Below the pieces are notes generated by a model. That model was not told the DNA's origin. It saw nothing but the letters and a program-made list of their open reading frames with translations, and made no database searches. Shown in pieces: positions 1 to 5,494 of a DNA stretch of 7,552 nt (positions are counted from its first letter, which is position 1; each line of letters begins with the position of its first letter). Source of the DNA: JANRKT01 sp033763355 (GTDB lineage Bacteria > Bacteroidota > Bacteroidia > Chitinophagales > Chitinophagaceae); the NCBI GenBank assembly GCA_033763355.1, contig JANRKT010000086.1:1-7552 (forward strand), given 5' to 3'. Position numbers and translations under genes: made by a program.

Positions 1-1017
1 TGCAAGCACCAAAGGATGAACGGAAAGGTTACTCAGCATATCGCCTATTGAAGCGCTTACACCGCTGTCTGTAAAAACCTGTTTTAAAGCCCCTGCGCCG
101 CCAACAATCAGCAGGATGGGTGCAACATCTTTTATTGAATCACCGCATACGCTCATCAGGTCTTTCATTTTTTTACCCTGTATGATGCCGAGTGTAAACA
201 ATGCAACAAGTAATGCCAGTAATAAAACAATGGCAGGTTCGCCTATAAAAGCAGCCGCTTTATTGAGGACCTGCTGATCCGGCCCCAGCAAAGGGATAAT
301 GGTTGTGATGATAAGCAGTAAAACAGGCAGCAGCGAAGTAATAAAACTATTGAAAGTTCCGGGCAATTGTTCTTCCGGTAAATTTTTGGGCTGAAAAGTT
401 TGTAAAGGAACTGATTTTATGTTTTTTAAAGTTTGGGCAAAAACAGGCCCTGCAATAATTATTGCAGGGATTGCAATGGCGATGCCATACAATAAGGTTA
501 AACCCATGTTGGCGTTAAACTGTGTTACCAATGCAGCAGGAGAAGGATGTGGCGGAAGAAAACCATGTGTAACAGATAATGCAGCAAGCATGGGCACGCC
601 GGTATAAACTGCGGGAAGTTTATACTGATACACTACAGAAAAAATCAATGGTATCATCAATACAAAGCCTACATTATAAAACAACGGTATGCCAACAATA
701 AACCCTGTAACCATCAAAGCCCATTTCAGGTTTTTCTCCCCGAAAGTTTTCATCAATACAGTTGATATTTTTTGTGCTGCGCCGCTTTCAGCCACTAATT
801 TTCCAAGCATGGCGCCAATGGTAATAACAATTACAAGAGAACCCAGCATATCACCCACACCTTTCTGTACCGAATAGGTGATTTTAGAAAGTGGTATGCC
901 GAGCCATAACCCTGCGCCAATAGAAACCAGCAAAAAAGCAAGAAAGGGATTGAGCTTGCCCCAGGTAATGAGCAGTACCAGCACGGCTATGCAAAGCAGG
1001 ACAATGAGAATGGTCAT
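1..1017 (-). CDS. GntP-family gluconate:H+ symporter-type permease, C-terminus cut by the window edge
   Basis: This is an inner-membrane permease of the GntP family, which imports gluconate or related sugar acids with protons. The visible 339 residues are the N-terminal three quarters of a family that usually has about 440; the end lies beyond base 1. Family-typical stretches include GKLVAESGAAQKIS (residues 72-85), GIPLFYNVGFVLMIPL (109-124), LSVTHGFLPPHPSP (147-160) and LLIVGGAGALKQVFTDSGV (302-320). Hydrophobic segments fill the protein, with a polar loop around residues 200-220. The ATG at 1015-1017 is preferred because an in-frame stop (TAA) lies 11 codons upstream (1051-1053) with no other ATG between. 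No Shine-Dalgarno sequence is visible, as is common in Bacteroidota. It sits 88 bp downstream of cdsA on the same strand and may have its own promoter. Family assignment is confident. The substrate is not: GntP members also carry other sugar acids, and no gluconate kinase or other catabolic gene is in view. Confidence 0.9.
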   Translation of the reverse strand, partial: MTILIVLLCIAVLVLLITWGKLNPFLAFLLVSIGAGLWLGIPLSKITYSVQKGVGDMLGSLVIVITIGAMLGKLVAESGAAQKISTVLMKTFGEKNLKWALMVTGFIVGIPLFYNVGFVLMIPLIFSVVYQYKLPAVYTGVPMLAALSVTHGFLPPHPSPAALVTQFNANMGLTLLYGIAIAIPAIIIAGPVFAQTLKNIKSVPLQTFQPKNLPEEQLPGTFNSFITSLLPVLLLIITTIIPLLGPDQQVLNKAAAFIGEPAIVLLLALLVALFTLGIIQGKKMKDLMSVCGDSIKDVAPILLIVGGAGALKQVFTDSGVSASIGDMLSNLSVHPLVLA

Positions 1018-1045
1018 TGCAGCAATAGTTTTGGTAAAAAGAAGC

Positions 1046-1078
1046 CGAATTTAAAGAATTATTTCCCGGTATTCCAAA
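1046..1078 (-). promoter_or_regulatory. Possible Bacteroidota-type promoter for the GntP-family permease
   Basis: On the minus strand a TTTG box (1075-1078) is followed after 21 bp by TAAATTCG (1046-1053). This differs at one fixed position from the TAnnTTTG -7 element known for the primary sigma factor of this phylum. Transcription would start near 1040, leaving a leader of about 22 nt before the ATG. Read-through from cdsA is the alternative, since no hairpin terminator is visible in the 88 bp gap. It rests on pattern matching alone. Confidence 0.35.
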
Positions 1079-1105
1079 GCGCCTTTAAAGTTCTGAAAGA
1101 AATGA

Positions 1106-2023
1106 TCACACTATTTTGAATACAACGATGAGCAACCACACAAACGGCACTGCGACAAGAAGGGAATCAAAACGGTCGAGAAAACCGCCATGGCCGGGCA
1201 TTACAGAGCCGCTGTCTTTAACCCCTGCAAGCCGTTTGATTTTGCTTTCCAGTAAATCACCTCCTGTTCCTGCAAGAGAAGCTGTAAGTGAAATCGCCAT
1301 GAACGGAAGCGCCTGCCCCTTTATGAGATAAACACCAATCAAAGTAACGGTTACCACGCACAAAACAATACCTCCAACAGTTCCTTCCCATGTTTTTTTG
1401 GGTGAGATAGATGGCCAGAAAGGGGTTTTGCCAATTAAGGAGCCAACAATATACGCCATGGTATCGTTGATCCACATGGAAGCAATGATGATTAACGGAA
1501 CCACATAACCGGTTAAGCTTGCCAATACACCCGAAAGCCCTTTAAAAATACTTTCATTGTTTTCGCCCGGCATCCACAATTCACCGCTCCTGATATTAAG
1601 CATCAAACCACAGCTCAGTGATATATACAATAAGCCAAGTGCAGAATAACCGATATTTTTAAGGTTAAGCTGGCGGGAAAATAAAATCTCTACTATGGGT
1701 AACCCAAAAACAAAAACCAAACCCAGCCACCAGCCCACTGAAGAGAACGTTAATGAACCGATTCGTATGGCATCGCTTGCAAAATACAGCATGATGCTCC
1801 AGCCGGCAAGCATTACGCCGTACCTGTGAAAGGGGGTAATGTCATTATAAGACTGATGAATTAAACCAATAAGTTTCTGGTACTCCCTCCAGCACCCGAA
1901 ATGAATAATAGTAAAGAGTATAAAAAAACTCCATTGGTTCAGCAGCAGCCCTGCAAGCATAACCAGCACAAAAAAAACTGCTGTAAGTGTACGTGTCCTG
2001 AAAGTTTGAAGGTTAAAGGCCAT
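1106..2023 (-). CDS. cdsA: Phosphatidate cytidylyltransferase (CDP-diacylglycerol synthase)
   Basis: CdsA makes CDP-diacylglycerol and pyrophosphate from phosphatidic acid and CTP in the inner membrane, the branch point to phosphatidylethanolamine and acidic phospholipids. The 305-residue protein has several hydrophobic segments (for example about 12-40, 70-82, 97-115, 172-195, 215-233). It carries the full family signature at residues 260-286: SKIKR, then KDSG (269-272), PGHGGFLDRFD (276-286). Upstream are WINDTMAY (184-191) and PKKTWEGTVGG (208-218), both typical of the active-site half of the family. The length is near the normal 270-310. The ATG at 2021-2023 directly precedes a basic N-terminus leading into the first membrane segment. 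The gene starts 34 bp after the DUF2007 gene, so it is probably co-transcribed with it and with the CPBP gene. It is very likely essential, since this is the usual single route to CDP-diacylglycerol. Confidence 0.96.
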   Translation of the reverse strand: MAFNLQTFRTRTLTAVFFVLVMLAGLLLNQWSFFILFTIIHFGCWREYQKLIGLIHQSYNDITPFHRYGVMLAGWSIMLYFASDAIRIGSLTFSSVGWWLGLVFVFGLPIVEILFSRQLNLKNIGYSALGLLYISLSCGLMLNIRSGELWMPGENNESIFKGLSGVLASLTGYVVPLIIIASMWINDTMAYIVGSLIGKTPFWPSISPKKTWEGTVGGIVLCVVTVTLIGVYLIKGQALPFMAISLTASLAGTGGDLLESKIKRLAGVKDSGSVMPGHGGFLDRFDSLLVAVPFVWLLIVVFKIV

Positions 2024-2057
2024 TCATTTTTATTGAAGTCAGCAAATGATAATACAT

Positions 2058-2276
2058 TCAATTGGTAAAAGCATTGTTCAGCAGGTCTTTGGCCACATCT
2101 TTTAAATGAACGGGCACATACAGCTCAATTTCACCTATTACAATATAACTTGAATCCTGCCGGTTAACCACCAGCACAGGTATGCCGTTCTCTTCCAGTT
2201 TTCCTTTTGCAATGGCGGCTTCATAACTTTTATTGGTAGTAAAAACAAGAAACCAGTTTCCCATCAGGTCATCCAT
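2058..2276 (-). CDS. DUF2007-family small protein (putative signal-transducing protein)
   Basis: This is a small soluble protein of 72 residues, or 68 if the internal ATG is used. It resembles the DUF2007 family: an early aromatic and beta-strand stretch (WFLVFTTNKSYEA), a helix (AKGKLEENGIPVLVVN), the conserved QDSSY motif, then GEIELYVPVHLKDVAKDLL. No enzyme site is visible, and the family's biochemical role is unknown; 'signal transducing' is a database label, not a demonstrated function. From the ATG at 2274-2276 the gene overlaps the end of the CPBP gene by 13 bp. From the next ATG (2262-2264) the start shares one A with the CPBP stop codon (TGATG), a classic coupling arrangement that also gives a more typical N-terminus (MGNW). 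I keep the longer frame as the outer limit but think the shorter start is at least as likely. The gene is followed after 34 bp by cdsA. Confidence 0.85.
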   Translation of the reverse strand: MDDLMGNWFLVFTTNKSYEAAIAKGKLEENGIPVLVVNRQDSSYIVIGEIELYVPVHLKDVAKDLLNNAFTN

Positions 2277-3211
2277 TTTTCATACAATGCTTTTTCTTCA
2301 GGCGGTGCTTTTCTTCTTTTTACATCTTCAGAAATCCTTTTAAACAATGCCATTATAATTATCAATACCAGCAGCGCCAATGCCCCCCACCACAAAGGGT
2401 AACTTTCATTCATGGCCTCGTCAATAGATTTGCCCTGTCGTGTAAGATAATAAACCTGTGTAACCACCAGTGCATTGTTAAATGCATGCGCCAATACAGA
2501 AAGCCACAGGCTGCCGCTGTAATAAAAAATCAAACCCAGTATTACGCCCAATGCCAAACGGGGAACAAAACCGTAATAAGAAAAATGAATGGCGCTGAAA
2601 ATAATGCTGGTAATAACAATTGATAACCAGGGCATCTTTGTCCAGCGCTGGAGTATGTTCTGCATGCCGCCGCGAAAAAGTGTTTCTTCAAATATGGCAG
2701 GCGCTATAGCCATTACAACAAGGGAGATGATATAATCCTTTGTGCCGGTTATACGGGCCAGCACTTTTACCTGCTCTGTATAAGAATCTTCCATTTTTTT
2801 AAAAACAGTTTGCCAGGATGAGGGTATCGGGATGATCCTGTTCAGTTCTGACAATGCCCCGACAAGGGGCAGCGCTGCAAGCATAATCAATATGATCAAT
2901 ACCAACTGGCGAAAAGAAAACCGAAGGTTAAATCCGAGAAACTGAAATGGCTTTCTGTGCACAATTAATGCTGTAAAAAAAGCCGGGAGAAAAAACATAA
3001 AAAAAGTTGAGACCAGTTGCATCATTCGCAGCAATTGCACATTGTCACTCTTCAGCATATCGCCCATTGCGGGCATTTTGCCGGTTGAAGCAAACCACAT
3101 TACAAGACTTGCCACGCCGCCTATAAGCAATCCGGCGCCAACCAACCCCAATAAAATAAAAAAAGAAGCAAAATAAGATACCCCGGGCCGGGAATTGATA
3201 TCATATGCCAT
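2264..3211 (-). CDS. CPBP-family intramembrane glutamic endopeptidase (CAAX-protease/Abi family)
   Basis: This is a predicted polytopic membrane protease of the CPBP (CAAX proteases and bacteriocin-processing) superfamily, 315 residues. The three conserved motifs are present in order: EETLFR (E175, E176, R180), FSAIH (205-209, H209) and AHAFNN (H242, N246). The glutamate pair and the histidines form the active site in related enzymes. Hydrophobic segments occur around 13-40, 65-84, 102-120, 160-172, 196-208, 218-250 and 273-290, and the C-terminal tail is charged and probably cytoplasmic. The ATG at 3209-3211 is chosen because it gives a short polar N-terminus before the first membrane span. 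It is divergent from the tRNA-dihydrouridine synthase gene and is the first gene of the leftward CPBP-DUF2007-cdsA group. The substrate cannot be told from sequence. Some relatives process prenylated proteins or bacteriocin precursors, but nothing of that kind is nearby. I see no convincing promoter match upstream. Confidence 0.92.
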   Translation of the reverse strand: MAYDINSRPGVSYFASFFILLGLVGAGLLIGGVASLVMWFASTGKMPAMGDMLKSDNVQLLRMMQLVSTFFMFFLPAFFTALIVHRKPFQFLGFNLRFSFRQLVLIILIMLAALPLVGALSELNRIIPIPSSWQTVFKKMEDSYTEQVKVLARITGTKDYIISLVVMAIAPAIFEETLFRGGMQNILQRWTKMPWLSIVITSIIFSAIHFSYYGFVPRLALGVILGLIFYYSGSLWLSVLAHAFNNALVVTQVYYLTRQGKSIDEAMNESYPLWWGALALLVLIIIMALFKRISEDVKRRKAPPEEKALYEKWMT

Positions 3212-3275
3212 ACAGGTTGAACATTTTATTTATTTAAACGCTGCAATTGCACAGGTGAAATTAACAACGAAGGGC

Positions 3276-3306
3276 TTAAATCTACGCTTTTCAATTTGTA
3301 TTTTTG
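3276..3306 (+). promoter_or_regulatory. Bacteroidota-type promoter for the tRNA-dihydrouridine synthase gene
   Basis: TATTTTTG at 3299-3306 matches all six fixed bases of the TAnnTTTG -7 element. A TTA triplet (3276-3278), a partial match to the TTG/TTTG -33 box, lies 20 bp upstream. Transcription would begin near 3312, leaving about 12 nt before the ATG at 3324. This position rules out the upstream in-frame ATG at 3195 for any transcript from this promoter. Confidence 0.55.
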
Positions 3307-3323
3307 CAGCTTGCCAAATAAGC

Positions 3324-4358
3324 ATGATAAAGATAGGCAACATATCATTACCCGGTTTTCCGCTGCTGCTTGCACCCATGGAAGATGTAAGCGACCCGCC
3401 CTTTCGTGCCGTTTGCAAAGTCAATGGCGCCGACCTGATGTACACTGAATTCATCAGCAGCGAAGGCCTGATACGTGATGCCATTAAAAGCCGGCAAAAA
3501 CTTGACGTTTTTGATTATGAAAAACCGGTAGGCATACAGATTTTCGGAGGAGATGAAGAAGCGATGGCCATGAGCGCTAAAATTGTGGATGCCGTGAATC
3601 CTGACCTTGTTGACATCAATTTCGGCTGCCCTGTTAAAAAAGTGGTAACCAAAGGCGCAGGAGCCGCCGTATTGAAAGATATTAAACTGATGGTAAGATT
3701 AACTGAAGCTGTTGTAAAATCAACTCAGTTACCAGTAACCGTTAAAACAAGGCTTGGCTGGGACCATGACAGCATTAATATTATTGAAGTAGCGGAACGT
3801 TTACAGGATGCAGGAGTGAAAGCGCTGGCCATTCATGGAAGAACAAGGAGCCAGTTGTACAAAGGTGTGGCCGACTGGAGCTGGATTGCAAAAGTAAAAA
3901 ACAACCCACGCATACATATACCCATTTTTGGAAATGGCGATGTTGATTCACCGGAAAAAGCTATGGAGTATAAAAACAAATATGGGGTGGATGGCATTAT
4001 GATTGGCCGTGCCGCCATTGGTTATCCCTGGATATTCAATGAAATCAAACATTACTTTAAAACAGGTGAACATGCTGAACCGCCTGCAATTGAACAAAGG
4101 GTGGAAGTAATCCGCAAACATTTATATAAATCTGTTGAATGGAAAGGGCCATTAGCCGGCATTAATGAAATGCGCCGCCATTATACCAACTACCTGAAAG
4201 GCCTGCCCAACATAAAAGAATACCGTTTAAAACTGGTAACTCTAAAAACGGTTGAAGAAATTGATGCGGTGCTGGATGAAATCATAAAGACTTATACCGG
4301 TTATCATTTTGAAAGAAGAAAAATTGATATGGAAGCGATGGCTTATGGTTGCGGTTAA
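3324..4358 (+). CDS. dusB: tRNA-dihydrouridine synthase, DusB-like
   Basis: This cytoplasmic FMN enzyme reduces uridine to 5,6-dihydrouridine in the D-loop of tRNA using NAD(P)H. The 344-residue protein has the TIM-barrel motifs of the Dus family: LLLAPMEDVSDPPFR (14-28), QIFGG (72-76), NFGCPVKKV (99-107) with the catalytic cysteine C102, VKTRLGW (140-146), IHGRTRSQLYKG (170-181), FGNGD (202-206) and GIMIGRAAIG (224-233) for FMN phosphate binding. A C-terminal helical domain (about 245-344) fits the tRNA-binding part. The frame is open back to an ATG at 3195, but those 43 extra residues are not family-like and overlap the divergent CPBP gene. The ATG at 3324 gives the normal start (MIKIGNISLP) and agrees with the promoter. 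Assignment to the DusB subfamily rather than another bacterial Dus is by overall resemblance. The gene is monocistronic, closed by the terminator 12 bp downstream. Confidence 0.95.
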   Translation: MIKIGNISLPGFPLLLAPMEDVSDPPFRAVCKVNGADLMYTEFISSEGLIRDAIKSRQKLDVFDYEKPVGIQIFGGDEEAMAMSAKIVDAVNPDLVDINFGCPVKKVVTKGAGAAVLKDIKLMVRLTEAVVKSTQLPVTVKTRLGWDHDSINIIEVAERLQDAGVKALAIHGRTRSQLYKGVADWSWIAKVKNNPRIHIPIFGNGDVDSPEKAMEYKNKYGVDGIMIGRAAIGYPWIFNEIKHYFKTGEHAEPPAIEQRVEVIRKHLYKSVEWKGPLAGINEMRRHYTNYLKGLPNIKEYRLKLVTLKTVEEIDAVLDEIIKTYTGYHFERRKIDMEAMAYGCG

Positions 4359-4369
4359 ACCTGGCAATA

Positions 4370-4402
4370 AAAAACCGTCCCGCCTGCAGCGGGACGGTTT
4401 TT
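4370..4402. terminator. Bidirectional Rho-independent terminator between convergent genes
   Basis: A perfect 14-bp stem (AAAAACCGTCCCGC, 4370-4383, pairing with 4389-4402) closes a 5-nt loop, CTGCA. On the plus strand it is followed by TTCTTTTT-type bases, which ends the tRNA-dihydrouridine synthase gene (stop at 4358). On the minus strand the opposite T-tract ends the metalloprotease gene, whose stop is at 4423. The GC-rich core flanked by A/T arms is the usual form of a shared terminator. Confidence 0.93.
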
Positions 4403-4422
4403 CTTTTTAAAAAGATCCTCAA

Positions 4423-5226
4423 TTAGTACAAATAATTCAAAGCTGTCTGATCGTTGGAATTAAACGGCCTGTTTACACCACTGCCAATGCAGGATAGCAT
4501 CCATGAATTAGCGTCCGCCGTTGTTGGTGTGCCCGGGATATGTATTGCGCCAACACCGCCATCTCCTTCATTATAAAAACTTCCGCCGCAGCTATAGCTC
4601 CTGTCCATATAATCAGTATGGCGGAAACCAATGCAATGGCCCATCTCATGCGCAAGAATAGTAGCCAGGTAATTTGTACCGGGGTTGCTTCCGAGATAAG
4701 TTGAGTTTATCCTTATGCTGTTATGAGGATTACCGTTTGAAGTTGGAAAACCTGCAGAAGCAAGGTATTGCGCATACCAGGGGGCTTTGGTAATCCTGAT
4801 ATTGGCATTTTTGCCTGATACCCTTGAAAAAGTAATGGTTAGTCCTAAAGCATTGTACCTTGCAATGGCCTCATTTGTTGCAGTTACATAAGATGAAGGG
4901 AGGTTATTGGCAACACTCACTGTAATGTTTCTTGGTAAACCGGTTACAAGGTTTGTTGTCCGGTACTGTTCTGTATTGGCAACTACAAGCGAACTCCATG
5001 CAGCAGGTTTTGAAAGGTCTCCGTCAGGGATAAATATATCCCCTTCAACAACATACCCGCCTTCGTCTTTCATTACATTATCGGTGCTGAAACCATGGCT
5101 GCGGATCTGGGTCAGCACATCTTGTGAAATTTCATCGGATGACGGGGCTTGTTTTTCTTTTTTGCAGGATTGAACAGCAATGAGCAGTACAACTGCAAAA
5201 GCAGTCAGTGATAGTAATTTTTTCAT
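4423..5226 (-). CDS. M57-family zinc metalloprotease, predicted lipoprotein
   Basis: This is a predicted exported zinc endopeptidase of 267 residues. The N-terminus MKKLLSLTAFAVVLLIAVQSC is a lipoprotein signal peptide with C21 as the lipidated residue, followed by a lysine-rich KKEK stretch. The catalytic motif HEMGHCIGFRH (193-203) is HExxHxxGxxH, giving H193, H197 and H203 as zinc ligands and E194 as the general base. Further on are HTDYMDRSYSCGG (203-215), the family-like AIHIPGTPT (227-235) and SWMLSC (241-246), where M243 may be the Met-turn. C213 and C246 could form a disulfide. Bacteroidota proteins with this HEIGH-like layout are classed as peptidase M57. An in-frame TTG at 5250 would add eight residues before the signal peptide; the ATG at 5224-5226 gives the normal lipoprotein start and is chosen. 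It lies downstream of, and parallel to, the subtilase gene, with a separate predicted promoter. The protein substrate is unknown. Confidence 0.88.
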   Translation of the reverse strand: MKKLLSLTAFAVVLLIAVQSCKKEKQAPSSDEISQDVLTQIRSHGFSTDNVMKDEGGYVVEGDIFIPDGDLSKPAAWSSLVVANTEQYRTTNLVTGLPRNITVSVANNLPSSYVTATNEAIARYNALGLTITFSRVSGKNANIRITKAPWYAQYLASAGFPTSNGNPHNSIRINSTYLGSNPGTNYLATILAHEMGHCIGFRHTDYMDRSYSCGGSFYNEGDGGVGAIHIPGTPTTADANSWMLSCIGSGVNRPFNSNDQTALNYLY

Positions 5227-5273
5227 GCAATACGATTTGGGAGTGAACAATAAAATGACAGGAAATTTTACTC

Positions 5274-5305
5274 CAAAAATTATTCACTACTTTTCATTCA
5301 GCCAA
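5274..5305 (-). promoter_or_regulatory. Predicted Bacteroidota-type promoter for the M57 metalloprotease gene
   Basis: On the minus strand TTG (5303-5305) is followed after 20 bp by TAATTTTTG (5274-5282). This is the -7 element TAnnTTTG with one extra T; read one base shorter, it matches with only the first T changed. Transcription would start near 5268, giving a leader of about 42 nt before the ATG at 5226. The remaining intergenic sequence up to 5494 is AT-rich, with no clear hairpin terminator for the subtilase gene and no convincing small gene. Confidence 0.5.
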
Positions 5306-5494
5306 TTTTTACCGGATTATTTATTGCATCGGCGTTGCAGAATAAAAATTCAGGTACCGGTTTTAAATAAATGAAAAGAAATTCAGCCAGTTTCAATTTC
5401 AGCTTCAACCTTTTTACTTTTTTTAAAAGAGTTAAACAACCAACAGCAGGAATTTTTGAAGATGTATTAACACGGACAGGGGTTTTTTAAATTG

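Noticed and set aside
1116..1331. Plus-strand open frame of 71 codons opposite cdsA
   Set aside because: It lies wholly antisense to the cdsA coding region that encodes the signature motif, and its translation looks like no family. The same holds for the other frames opposite the permease, subtilase and M57 genes.
2024..2057. Possible promoter just before cdsA (TTATCATTTG on the minus strand)
   Set aside because: The spacing inside the -7 element is off by one and no -33 box is found at the right distance, so co-transcription with DUF2007 is simpler.
5227..5250. Eight-residue N-terminal extension of the M57 protein from a TTG codon
   Set aside because: It would place polar residues before a normal lipoprotein signal peptide that already begins with ATG at 5226.
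5342..5365. Palindromic GGTACC within an AAAA...TTTT-flanked stretch, considered as an operator or hairpin
   Set aside because: Only the six central bases pair cleanly; the arms have several mismatches, so it is likely chance.
5180..5374. Plus-strand open frame of 64 codons reaching into the intergenic region before the M57 gene
   Set aside because: Its first part is antisense to the M57 signal peptide and the rest crosses the predicted M57 promoter. The translation has no recognisable domain.
5400..5494. Terminator for the subtilase gene
   Set aside because: The region has A/T tracts and a weak AT-only inverted repeat near 5418-5434, but no GC-containing stem followed by a T-tract.
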